Positions 32,233 through 39,616 of a stretch of DNA of 64,000 bases are shown one piece after another; the first letter of the stretch is position 1; each line of letters starts with the position of its first letter. The position numbers were made by a program, and so were the translations under genes. The stretch comes from Mycobacterium sp. 1081908.1 (lineage in GTDB: Bacteria; Actinomycetota; Actinomycetes; Mycobacteriales; Mycobacteriaceae), in NCBI RefSeq assembly GCF_001673535.1, contig NZ_LZLY01000102.1, forward strand, positions 1 through 64,000, written 5' to 3'. Under the pieces are notes generated by a model, which was not told the DNA's origin, made no database searches, and worked only from the letters and a program-made list of their open reading frames with translations.

Positions 32233-32661
32233 ATGAGCAAGGTTCCGAGCCGTGAGGCTCGTTTGGCGCACGCCGCCAAACACGCTGACTTGTGGAATCA
32301 GGGCAAAAAGGACGAGTGGGTTGCCTCGTGGCGCACGATCTGCCCCGGTGACGTCCGGATGTTCGACCCTGTCGGCACCGAGGAGAAGCACGGTTTCGCC
32401 ACCGCCACGTCGGAGGCTTTCGACATGTTCCAGTCGATCCTGAAGATCAAGATGATCACGGTGCAGGTCAACGGGAACGAGATGGCGTGGGTGTGCGAGA
32501 ACTACTTCGGTACCGAGCCGAACGTCCAAATGGCTTACAGCATCGAGACGTTCGCGTGGGACGACGACGGCAACCTGCTCATCAAGACGTACTACCCGAT
32601 GCCGGAATCCGTTGGGGCCGAAGCGGACCCGTACGCCCATCTGCTGGAAGCGCAGCAGTAG
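32233..32661 (+). CDS. SnoaL/NTF2-fold protein
   Basis: The 142-aa protein has an NTF2-like pattern: an N-terminal helix (HAAKHADLWNQGKKDEWVASW), DVRMFDPVGTEEKHGF and the final sheet strands FAWDDDGNLLIKTYY. Such proteins include polyketide cyclases, dehydratases and isomerases. The ketosteroid-isomerase triad seen in the protein at 7113 is not recognisable here, so no reaction is assigned. ATG 32233 follows a short leader containing a palindrome. It converges on a secreted protein gene 10 bp away. Confidence 0.8.
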   Translation: MSKVPSREARLAHAAKHADLWNQGKKDEWVASWRTICPGDVRMFDPVGTEEKHGFATATSEAFDMFQSILKIKMITVQVNGNEMAWVCENYFGTEPNVQMAYSIETFAWDDDGNLLIKTYYPMPESVGAEADPYAHLLEAQQ

Positions 32662-32670
32662 CGGATGCCG

Positions 32671-33150
32671 CTACGCGACGGCGGGCGGAAGAACGCTTGG
32701 CTCCCCAGACTGGCTGCTCGTCTTCGTCAAGGTAAAGCGATGGGCGAGGGGTTGGCTGCTGTGGTCCGCATATCCGCACGCGGCCTCGGTACGGACGACC
32801 ACCATCGTGCCAGTCCCCGCAATGGGGTCCCAACTCCATTCTTCGAAGCCCCGATGCGTCGTCCCGTCATTGCACCGCCACGCCGCGGGATTCGGCGGGA
32901 GGGCCAGATGCCAGCGATCGGCATAGAACTGGGCCTGGCCCGAGGCGTTGGCAAAAGCAACTTGGGTGCAGCCCACGCCGCACGACGTGGCCTTGAATGT
33001 CACGTCCGGGAGACTTCCGTCGACGAAGTGGGCGGTATACATCCCGTTCACCACCTCGTCGGCGGCCATCACCGGCTCGGCTGATGCCGGTGCCGCGAGC
33101 GGAATAGCCATAGCGGCCAGCGCGACCGTCGTTGCGGGTAGCTTCCTCAT
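32671..33150 (-). CDS. Small secreted protein
   Basis: The 159-aa product has a clear signal peptide (MRKLPATTVALAAMAIPLA, cleavage after PASA). The mature part has four cysteines (KATSCGVGCTQVAF, WRCNDG, EAACGYAD) that could pair, and aromatic-rich strands (GFEEWSWDP). It resembles the many small exported mycobacterial proteins of unknown function. ATG 33150 was chosen because it places a basic residue directly before the hydrophobic core, whereas the frame is open further upstream. Confidence 0.8.
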   Translation of the reverse strand: MRKLPATTVALAAMAIPLAAPASAEPVMAADEVVNGMYTAHFVDGSLPDVTFKATSCGVGCTQVAFANASGQAQFYADRWHLALPPNPAAWRCNDGTTHRGFEEWSWDPIAGTGTMVVVRTEAACGYADHSSQPLAHRFTLTKTSSQSGEPSVLPPAVA

Positions 33151-33274
33151 CGGCGTTCCTAACTTGGTAGCCCTCCGGCAGCACGATACGACCAAGTCAG
33201 CGGAAAAAACAGGCCCGATAACGGGTTTGCTGCCGGTTCGCCAATCACTGGCCCCCGCGGCGTTAAGCTAAGCC

Positions 33275-33667
33275 GTGGCCGCTGAGGACCGAGACGACGC
33301 GCTGGCGAGACCATGGCCCCGGTGGGCCGCGAGCGTGCTGGGCGGGTTGGCCTTGCTCGTCTTCGGCCTGGCGGGCGGCCCCGCTCCGCGGGCCCAGGCC
33401 GCCCCGGCCCCTGGGCCCGCCAATCACTGGTGCCCGGGCGATCCATGGGACCCGGGCTGGGGCACCGCCTACGACTGGGATTGGAACCACTGCCACGACT
33501 GGCAGGGCCGGCCGGGCCCGGCCGGTTGGGGCCCCTGGGGACCCCCGCCGGGCTGGGCGCCGCCGCAGCCGCCCCCGCCGCCGTGGGCGCCCGGGGCTCT
33601 GTTGATGTGGAACCCGACGCTCAACAGCTGGGGATTCTGGAACAACGGGATTTGGAACTCGGTCTAA
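33275..33667 (+). CDS. Secreted Pro/Trp/Gly-rich protein
   Basis: The 130-aa product has an N-terminal export signal (ASVLGGLALLVFGLAGGPA) and a mature region unusually rich in Trp, Pro, Gly and Asp (WCPGDPWDPGWGTAYDWD, PPQPPPPPWAPGAL). It ends in aromatic NSWGFWNNGIWNSV. Two cysteines (HWCPG, NHCHD) may pair. Similar WPG-rich exported peptides are common in mycobacteria and of unknown role. GTG 33275 is the only start that includes the signal. It is divergent from the secreted protein gene upstream. Confidence 0.75.
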   Translation: MAAEDRDDALARPWPRWAASVLGGLALLVFGLAGGPAPRAQAAPAPGPANHWCPGDPWDPGWGTAYDWDWNHCHDWQGRPGPAGWGPWGPPPGWAPPQPPPPPWAPGALLMWNPTLNSWGFWNNGIWNSV

Positions 33668-33744
33668 CGCTCGTTGTCGGTGCCGCCGCCTAGCCTTGCC
33701 GTCGACGCGTGAGACCGCGCACCGATCGCCACAGGGAGGGCTCC

Positions 33745-34143
33745 ATGAAGTTCGTTTCGACCCGCATCATCACCGCCGACGTCAATCGGCTCGTCAACTT
33801 CTACGAGATGGTCACCGGGGTCGCCGCGGTATGGGGGAACGAGCTTTTCGCCGAGATTCCGACCTCGGTGGGCACGTTGGCCATCGGCAGCGACAAGACG
33901 GTGCCGCTGTTCGGGGACGGATCCGCCGAGCCGGCGGCCAACCGCAGCGCGATCGTGGAATTCCTGGTCGAGGACGTGGACGCGGAATACCAGCGGCTTC
34001 GCGATGGGGTTGGCGAGGTGGTGACCGAGCCGACAACCATGCCATGGGGAAACCGGGCGCTGCTGTTCCGGGATCCCGACGGCAATCTCGTCAACCTGTT
34101 CACGCCCGTCACCGACGCGGCCCGCGCCAAGTTCGGAGTGTGA
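33745..34143 (+). CDS. VOC-family (glyoxalase-like) protein
   Basis: The 132-aa protein has one vicinal-oxygen-chelate unit in two beta-alpha-beta3 modules: MKFVSTRIITADVNRLVNFYEMVTG at the start and WGNRALLFRDPDGNLVNLF at the end. His/Glu metal ligands typical of glyoxalase I are not all obvious, so the activity is unassigned. ATG 33745 follows gggaggg at ideal spacing. It converges on the TetR gene. Confidence 0.86.
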   Translation: MKFVSTRIITADVNRLVNFYEMVTGVAAVWGNELFAEIPTSVGTLAIGSDKTVPLFGDGSAEPAANRSAIVEFLVEDVDAEYQRLRDGVGEVVTEPTTMPWGNRALLFRDPDGNLVNLFTPVTDAARAKFGV

Positions 34144-34168
34144 CTGTCGCGCAATAGATTTCGACTAC

Positions 34169-34777
34169 TCAGCGCCGCCTGACGGCGTGCGCACGCACCG
34201 ACGGTGCGATCCAGTCCTCCAGGAAGGCCCGCAGCCTCTTTCCGGTGCGGGCGGGGCGCCCGGGGTCCACGATGAGCGACTGCAGCATGCGCAGCATGAC
34301 CTCGACGAGTTCGTCGAGCTTGCCTTCGGCGAATCCCGCTGCGGCCCAGTCAACTTCGAACCGCTGCAGGATCGACCTGCCGAACGAAATCGCCATGTCC
34401 GAGGTCACCCCGGCGGTCAGTGCGCTGGCCTTGCCGGGCTGCATGACCAGGCTGAGGTACCTGTCGTGGGCGATCTGCTCGTAGGTGTAGGCGATGCCTT
34501 CCACGACCGCCTCGGTGGGGTCGGTGATCGACCCCAAATGGGTGGCCAGCCGATTCAGGAAGGCATCGACGGACGAGAGCGCCGTGGCACCCAGGAGCGC
34601 CTCATGGGTGGGGAAGTAGCGATAGACGGTTTGACGCGTCACGCCCAGGGTTTGGGCGACCTCGGACACGCTCACGGTGCCGCGTTCGTCGATGGCGGTT
34701 CGCGCCGTGTCGATGATGCGAGCGACCGCTTCCTCGTCGTCCGCCGGGATGTCCCCGGACCAGCCGTGCCGTCGCAT
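34169..34777 (-). CDS. TetR-family regulator of the divergent Rieske operon
   Basis: The 202-aa protein has an N-terminal helix-turn-helix (EVAQTLGVTRQTVYRYF, about residues 35-51) and an all-helical ligand-binding domain. It is divergent from the Rieske oxygenase gene, and a 32-bp imperfect palindrome lies in the 66-bp gap between the two start codons, so repression of both promoters with release by a small-molecule substrate is the simplest model (inference). ATG 34777 (MRRHGWSGDIPADDEE) was chosen because the HTH follows at the usual distance, though the minus frame stays open far upstream. Confidence 0.88.
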   Translation of the reverse strand: MRRHGWSGDIPADDEEAVARIIDTARTAIDERGTVSVSEVAQTLGVTRQTVYRYFPTHEALLGATALSSVDAFLNRLATHLGSITDPTEAVVEGIAYTYEQIAHDRYLSLVMQPGKASALTAGVTSDMAISFGRSILQRFEVDWAAAGFAEGKLDELVEVMLRMLQSLIVDPGRPARTGKRLRAFLEDWIAPSVRAHAVRRR

Positions 34778-34810
34778 TGCGTGATCGTCGCACAACGGGG
34801 CGTCGGGGCT

Positions 34811-34842
34811 TGACAATACAACCCGTCGTGATTGTATGGTCA
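34811..34842. promoter_or_regulatory. Palindromic operator and promoter between tetR and the Rieske gene
   Basis: TGACAATACAA (34811-34821) and TTGTATGGTCA (34832-34842) are inverted repeats with one mismatch, separated by 10 bp. The left arm overlaps a consensus -35 (TTGACA, 34810-34815), and the right arm contains a -10-like TGTATG (34833-34838, 17-bp spacing). A transcript from this promoter would begin almost at ATG 34844, suggesting a leaderless message whose promoter is covered by bound repressor. Confidence 0.75.
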
Positions 34843-34843
34843 G

Positions 34844-36001
34844 ATGGCTCCTGTGAGTGGCACCGACGTGAACCTGACCCGGCGGGGGTTGCGGCACGCC
34901 CTGGACGGCACGACGGATCTGGCCGATCGCGAACTGAGGGTGCCGCTGCACTACTACCGCGATCCGAAGATCACCGAGATCGAGGAGTCGCAGATCCTGC
35001 GCAGGGTGCCGTTGGCCATCGTCCCGTCGGCGCAGGTGCCGGAGAAGAACGACTACGTGGTCCGCTCGGTGCTGGGCGATTCGCTGCTGGTGACCCGGGA
35101 CCGCTCCGGCGCCAGCCATGTCCTGCTCAACTACTGTCGCCACCGCGGGGCCATGCCGGCGTGCGGGTCCGGCAACGCCTCGCGATTCGTGTGTCCCTAT
35201 CACGCCTGGACATACCGCAACACCGGTGAGTTGTTCATGGTTCCGGGCAAGGCCGCCTTCGATTCCATGGATCCCAAGGAATACGGGTTGGTGGAACTGC
35301 CGTCCGAGGAGCGCCACGGCTTCATCTGGGCGGTGCTGGCCGCCGACGCGACCATCGACCTCGACGCGCACCTCGGCGCCCTCGACGCCGAGCTGGCGCT
35401 GTGGAACTACCGGGCGTACGGGTACCACACGCAGCGCGAGTTCACATCCGGGGTGTCGTGGAAGGGCGCGCTGGAAGCGTTCGCCGAGGGATACCACTTT
35501 CCCTACGTCCACGGCCAGAGCCTCATCGGACAGAACACGCTGGCCAACACCATGGTCTACGACGAGTTCGGCAAGCACCACCGGATCGGCTTTCCGTTCA
35601 ACTGGATCACCAATGTCGACGCCGACCCCACCGCGTCGACGGAACCGCTGATGAATATGGGGGTGATCTACTGGGTGTATCCGAACCTCATTCTCGCGAA
35701 CAGCCCTGTGGGCGTGGAGATTATCGACATACTGCCCGATGGTGAGCCGACGCGCTGCACGGTCCGGCACAGCTGGATGGCCCGAATACCGGCAACCGAC
35801 GACGCCATGAGGGCCGGCTACGACGCGGTCTACGAAGGGGTGCACGCGGCGGTTCGCGACGAGGACTTCGCGATGCTGCCCCAGTGCGGCGAAGGCGTCA
35901 GGCGCGGGCAGCACGACCACATGATCATCGGCCGCAACGAGATTGGCGTCCAGCACATGATCAAAGTGTTCGGCCAAGAACTCGGCGTGGCGCTGCAATG
36001 A
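34844..36001 (+). CDS. Rieske non-heme iron oxygenase, alpha subunit
   Basis: The 385-aa product has a Rieske [2Fe-2S] domain with NYCRHRGAM and FVCPYHAWTY (Cys-x-His and Cys-x2-His), then a ring-hydroxylating-type catalytic domain with the mononuclear iron ligands in EGYHFPYVHG and a later Asp (RDEDFAML). It is the oxygenase of a multicomponent system, with no dedicated reductase or ferredoxin adjacent. ATG 34844 is preferred (GTG 34853 is possible) because the promoter -10 sits 6-8 bp upstream. Its stop overlaps the next ATG (ATGA). The substrate is unknown and likely an aromatic or steroid-like ring. Confidence 0.9.
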   Translation: MAPVSGTDVNLTRRGLRHALDGTTDLADRELRVPLHYYRDPKITEIEESQILRRVPLAIVPSAQVPEKNDYVVRSVLGDSLLVTRDRSGASHVLLNYCRHRGAMPACGSGNASRFVCPYHAWTYRNTGELFMVPGKAAFDSMDPKEYGLVELPSEERHGFIWAVLAADATIDLDAHLGALDAELALWNYRAYGYHTQREFTSGVSWKGALEAFAEGYHFPYVHGQSLIGQNTLANTMVYDEFGKHHRIGFPFNWITNVDADPTASTEPLMNMGVIYWVYPNLILANSPVGVEIIDILPDGEPTRCTVRHSWMARIPATDDAMRAGYDAVYEGVHAAVRDEDFAMLPQCGEGVRRGQHDHMIIGRNEIGVQHMIKVFGQELGVALQ

Positions 36002-36477
36002 CCGCACCCAAGCGGCCCGAGCAGCTGGATTCGCCGCTGCTGCCCATCATCTTCCGCCACATGAGCAGGGCGCAGGTGTGGGTGTACCGCAAGACGAACG
36101 GGCGCATCGGGGGCAAGTGGCGGATCGGCGCCGGCTTCCGCAAGCCGGTGCCGACCCTGCTGCTCGAACACCGGGGCCGCAAATCGGGCAAGCTGTTCAC
36201 GGTGCCGCTCCTCTACCTACGCGATGGACAGGACGTGGTCGTGGTCGCCTCCCAAGGGGGGCTGCCGCATCATCCGCAGTGGTACCGCAATCTGGTCGCC
36301 GACCCCGATACGACCGTTCAAATCGGGGGCGAGCGGCGATCGGTGCGCGCGGTGACCGCCGACGCGGAGCAGCGACGCCGCCTGTGGCCGCGCCTGGTCG
36401 AGCTCTACGCGGACTTCGACACCTATCAAAGTTGGACCGACCGCGAGATTCCGGTCGTGGTCCTGCGGCCCCGCTGA
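35998..36477 (+). CDS. Deazaflavin (F420)-dependent nitroreductase-family protein
   Basis: The 159-aa protein belongs to the Ddn/split-barrel F420 family: RIGAGFRKPVPTLLLEHRGRKSGK is the typical phosphate/F420-binding start and VPLLYLRDGQDVVVVASQGG, HHPQWYRNLVADP follow. Such proteins reduce quinones or activated substrates with F420H2. ATG 35998 overlaps the Rieske stop, so it is translationally coupled and under the same TetR control. A role in reducing the Rieske product is inference. Confidence 0.88.
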   Translation: MTAPKRPEQLDSPLLPIIFRHMSRAQVWVYRKTNGRIGGKWRIGAGFRKPVPTLLLEHRGRKSGKLFTVPLLYLRDGQDVVVVASQGGLPHHPQWYRNLVADPDTTVQIGGERRSVRAVTADAEQRRRLWPRLVELYADFDTYQSWTDREIPVVVLRPR

Positions 36478-36603
36478 GCCCGCGGGTCGAAGGATTTTCT
36501 CGTCCAGAAATTTGCTGGCATGTAATCGACCCGCTATCTCGATGTGGCGCACGCCATTGCGTTATTTACGCATGACGATGGCCACAAATTTTGGTTCGCG
36601 GTA

Positions 36604-37170
36604 ATGCAATTGCTAGCGTGCCTGCCCATGGTCGTTTTAGCAACGTTGATGTCGCTCATCAATCAGGTCTCCGGGACGCCCTATATTCCGGGTGGAGATT
36701 CTCCCGCCGGGACCGATTGCTCTGGGCTCGCTTCCTGGGTCGCCAACGCGGCCACCGACCGGCCGGTCTTCGGCAGCCGGTTCAACACCGGCAACGAAGA
36801 GGCCGCATTGCTGCAACGCGGCTTCCAGTACGGAACCGCCCCCAACGCGTTGGTGATCGGCTGGAACGGCGGTCACACCGCGGTGACCCTGCCGGACGGC
36901 ACGCCGGTATCCAGCGGCGAACGCGGCGGCGTGCACATCGGTGGCGCGGGGGCCTACCAGGCCGGATTCACGCACCACATGTTCCTGCCGATGCCGGACG
37001 GCGACTTCGCGCTGCCGCCGCCGCCCGACGCGCCGCCGCCTCCGCCGGACGCTCCGCCGCCGCCGCCGGAGGCACCGGCTCCGCCGGCGGTTCTGGTCGA
37101 CGCCGCGGCGCCCGCGCCGCCGGCCCCCGACGCGCCGCCGCCCGCGGACCCCGCAATTCCCAATCCATAA
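36604..37170 (+). CDS. Secreted NlpC/P60-like protein with Pro-rich tail
   Basis: The 188-aa product (from ATG 36604) has a hydrophobic export segment (MQLLACLPMVVLATLMSLI) and then a compact domain with Cys in GTDCSGLASWVANA, His in GWNGGHTAVTLPDG and FTHHMFLP. That pattern also occurs in the NlpC/P60-like motif of mycobacteriophage tape-measure proteins. The last about 60 residues are PPPPDAPPPPPDAPPP repeats. A peptidoglycan endopeptidase activity is plausible. GTG 36544 and ATG 36628 are alternative starts, and none has a good ribosome-binding site. The upstream 126 bp is AT-rich. Confidence 0.72.
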   Translation: MQLLACLPMVVLATLMSLINQVSGTPYIPGGDSPAGTDCSGLASWVANAATDRPVFGSRFNTGNEEAALLQRGFQYGTAPNALVIGWNGGHTAVTLPDGTPVSSGERGGVHIGGAGAYQAGFTHHMFLPMPDGDFALPPPPDAPPPPPDAPPPPPEAPAPPAVLVDAAAPAPPAPDAPPPADPAIPNP

Positions 37171-37306
37171 AGAATTGGATTCGCGCCGGTCTCATTATTC
37201 GAATAGGAGTGCATTCCCCGCGAATGTGAACCGATCGGGATAATCGCACGGTTGTGACGCGCGTCACGTGATTGCGCGCATATGGCCGGCGGAAATCCAA
37301 TATCAG

Positions 37307-37347
37307 AAATTCGCCTGGGCGTCAAAGTGGACGCCCAGGCGAATTTT
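37307..37347. terminator. Long perfect hairpin downstream of the NlpC/P60-like gene
   Basis: Arms aaattcgcctgggcgtc (37307-37323) and gacgcccaggcgaattt (37330-37346) are perfectly complementary over 17 bp with a 6-nt loop and T-rich end, 137 bp after the NlpC/P60 stop. It is likely to be an intrinsic terminator. Nothing coding is seen in the rest of 37171-37422. Confidence 0.75.
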
Positions 37348-37422
37348 GCTGGAGACCCACTAGTGCCCCGGTGCCACACGGGGGAGGTGCACGGGCGGCC
37401 GTGCAGCGGCGATGATCGGTTC

Positions 37423-37746
37423 ATGATCTTCATCGTCGTCAAGTTCGAGACCAAGCCCGAGTGGACCGACCGCTGGCCGGAGCTGGTCGCCCCGTTCACC
37501 GCTGCCACCCGCGCCGAGGCGGGCAACCTGTGGTTCGAGTGGTCGCGCAGCCTGGGCAACCCGGCGGAGTACGTCCTCGTGGAGGCGTTCCGCGACGGTG
37601 ACGCCGGAGACGTCCACGTCAACAGCGATCACTTCAAGCGGGCGATGCACGAGCTCCCGCAGGCGCTGACGTCCACGCCCAAGATCATCAGCCAGACGAT
37701 CGATGCGACGGGGTGGTCCGAGCTGGGCGAAATGACGGTCGATTAG
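37423..37746 (+). CDS. Antibiotic biosynthesis monooxygenase-family protein (Rv1117-like)
   Basis: The 107-aa protein has the dimeric ferredoxin-like ABM fold: MIFIVVKFETKPEWTDRWPE, then AEAGNLWFEWSRSLGNPAEYVLVEAFRD and HVNSDHFKRAM. Relatives include YgiN quinol monooxygenases and haem-degrading proteins. The haem-degrading Asn/Trp set is not clearly recognisable, so no substrate is assigned. ATG 37423 gives the size of Rv1117. It overlaps the convergent YiiX-like gene by 4 bp. Confidence 0.86.
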   Translation: MIFIVVKFETKPEWTDRWPELVAPFTAATRAEAGNLWFEWSRSLGNPAEYVLVEAFRDGDAGDVHVNSDHFKRAMHELPQALTSTPKIISQTIDATGWSELGEMTVD

Positions 37747-38423
37747 CCGACGGCGACCGCGATTTCGCTGCCCAGCTGATACCCCGGGGCGAGCGGAAGT
37801 GTGTCGCCGCTCCAGAACGAGCCCGGGTCAAACCAATTCGCGTCCTTGTCGGTGACGAGCAGTCCCATCTCCTCGTAGGTGATCGCCACCGTCTCCGCGC
37901 AGTACGCCGTCTCCAGGCTCATCTTGCGCTCCTGCCTGCGGCGCCGTGTCTGTTCGCGAACCTTCCTGTCCACCAACGGGATTCCACGCACCCAGTCGTT
38001 GATGGTCGGGATCCGGCCGCGGAACCACCGGCCGGTCAGCCGGGCGGTGGTGGGAAACGCGGTGCCGTCCATCCGCGCGATCGTCCGCAGCAGCCTGTTC
38101 TCCTGTTCGCGGGTGGCGTAGGGCGTCAACTGGCGTAGCCAGCACCGCTGTTGGTAGCGATCGGTCCACTGCAGGACGGCCTGACGCAGATCGTTGAGCT
38201 GTACGCCACGGTGGTTGGTGCCGGTCCAGACGTCGACCAGTTTGTCGCCCAGCTCGGCATGCCAGATCAACGGGGGAAGGTCGTCGACGGCCACCGTCAT
38301 GCCGACGTGGTTCACCGGAGCGTTCGTCAACGTCTGAATCGCCCGGTCAGGTCCTGATCGGCCGCGGAACAGCCAGAGGTCGCCGGTCCGGGTCTCGTCC
38401 AGCGCCTGGTCCAGGGTCAGCAT
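37743..38423 (-). CDS. YiiX-like permuted NlpC/P60 hydrolase (Rv1118c-like)
   Basis: The 226-aa protein has the circularly permuted papain-like pattern: GDLWLFRGRSGPDRAIQ, then His in NAPVNHVGMTVAV, and the Cys much later in SLETAYCAETVAITYEEMG. Members cleave peptide, amide or ester bonds, some acting on lipids. There is no signal peptide, so it is probably cytosolic. ATG 38423 begins MLTLDQALDETRTGD, directly before the domain. Position and strand match Rv1118c. Confidence 0.82.
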   Translation of the reverse strand: MLTLDQALDETRTGDLWLFRGRSGPDRAIQTLTNAPVNHVGMTVAVDDLPPLIWHAELGDKLVDVWTGTNHRGVQLNDLRQAVLQWTDRYQQRCWLRQLTPYATREQENRLLRTIARMDGTAFPTTARLTGRWFRGRIPTINDWVRGIPLVDRKVREQTRRRRQERKMSLETAYCAETVAITYEEMGLLVTDKDANWFDPGSFWSGDTLPLAPGYQLGSEIAVAVG

Positions 38424-38518
38424 GTAAGTCCGCTCGTCGCTTCGGGTTTCGCCATCGCAGCCATTATGAGCCCGGGAGGAGTTCGCGGGCGACCGGGCGT
38501 GGTAATAGCCTGTCAGTT

Positions 38519-38728
38519 ATGCGCAGGGTTTGGAAGTGGATCGGGCTCGCCGGTGTCGCCGGCGTCGTCGCCGGGGGAGTGCTGGTAGCCCGCGACCAAC
38601 GCAAGCGGCGGGCCTACACGCCCGACGAGATCCGTGCGCGGCTGCACGAGCGCTTGGCCGAATCCGATGCGGCGAGCTTTCAGTCCAAGTCGGGCTCGGC
38701 GTCGGGTTCGACGGAGAACAAGCGGTAG
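38519..38728 (+). CDS. Small membrane-anchored protein
   Basis: The 69-aa product is a basic MRRVWKWIG start, one helix ([15 protein letters not shown]), a charged juxtamembrane [21 protein letters not shown] and a Ser-rich end. No family recognised, although similar small single-pass proteins precede other mycobacterial genes. Its last 49 bp overlap the 3' end of the convergent cyclase gene, so the two mRNAs would be complementary there. Confidence 0.6.
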   Translation: MRRVWKWIGLAGVAGVVAGGVLVARDQRKRRAYTPDEIRARLHERLAESDAASFQSKSGSASGSTENKR

Positions 38729-39513
38729 CTGCCCGAAAAGCCCTTCAATTCGACCTCGCGCCCCTTGTCGAACCGGATGCCGTCACAGTCGCGCAGGGCG
38801 TCTCGCACCGGTTCGCTGACCAGGATCTGGCCGCCGACGGCCTGCGCGGCGACCCGGGCCGCCATCGCGACGTTGCGCCCGAACAGGTCGTCGCCGCGGC
38901 GCACCGAGCGGCCCATGTGAATGCCGATCCGGACCCGAATGTCGGGCTGCCGCTTGCGTTTTGCGTTTTGGTGCAGCGCGTGCTGGACGTCCATGCCGCA
39001 GCGCACCGCCTCCTCGGCGCGCGAGAAGGCGATCATGTAGCCGTCGCCCTGGCTCTTGACCACGTGGCCGGAGCGCTGCCGCACCAGCCCCGAAACGAGC
39101 TTGTCGTGCGAGCTGATCAGCCTGACCCAGGCGCGGTCGCCGATGCGCTCGTTGAGGGCGGTGGACTCCTCGATGTCGGAGAACAGGATCACCACCCGGC
39201 CGTCGGGGGTGACCCGGGCCAGGTCGGGCCGCTCCACCTCGGCCCAGTCGGCGAGGTCCTCGATCGAGCTGCGCACGGCGGCGCCGAAGCCCTCCTTGCG
39301 CATCACGTTGGCGGCGTTCCACACCCGTTTGACCGCCTCGCGACCGCCCGACAACAGCTGATTGCGGGCGTCGGTGCGTTGCCGCAACTCGTCGATCTCG
39401 CGGCGGCCGCGCACCAGCAGCACTGAGAGCACGGCAATGGCGCCGGCTTCGATCGCGGCCACCCCGGCGAGGACGTAGACCGCGAGATGCAGCATGTCAC
39501 CCACGGTTGGCAT
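38680..39513 (-). CDS. Class III adenylate cyclase, single transmembrane anchor (Rv1120c-like)
   Basis: The 277-aa protein has an N-terminal helix ([25 protein letters not shown]) and a cyclase homology domain. Catalytic positions: Asp in [13 protein letters not shown], and [11 protein letters not shown], which carries the second metal Asp and the substrate Lys region. [12 protein letters not shown] supplies Asn and Arg, while FGRN replaces the usual IGDA sequence, so purine specificity may be altered. In M. tuberculosis the corresponding Rv1119c-Rv1120c locus is regarded as degenerate, and here the frame is complete. It is divergent from zwf. Confidence 0.85.
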   Translation of the reverse strand: MPTVGDMLHLAVYVLAGVAAIEAGAIAVLSVLLVRGRREIDELRQRTDARNQLLSGGREAVKRVWNAANVMRKEGFGAAVRSSIEDLADWAEVERPDLARVTPDGRVVILFSDIEESTALNERIGDRAWVRLISSHDKLVSGLVRQRSGHVVKSQGDGYMIAFSRAEEAVRCGMDVQHALHQNAKRKRQPDIRVRIGIHMGRSVRRGDDLFGRNVAMAARVAAQAVGGQILVSEPVRDALRDCDGIRFDKGREVELKGFSGSYRLFSVEPDAEPDLD

Positions 39514-39616
39514 CTTGCCAAAGGCCCTGGCGGCTTCGGCTTGTCGGGCCTATCGACACGCTTTAGGGTTGAGCACGGGCCGCCGCGGGTAGCGAATCTC
39601 AAGGGAGGTGCGCGTC

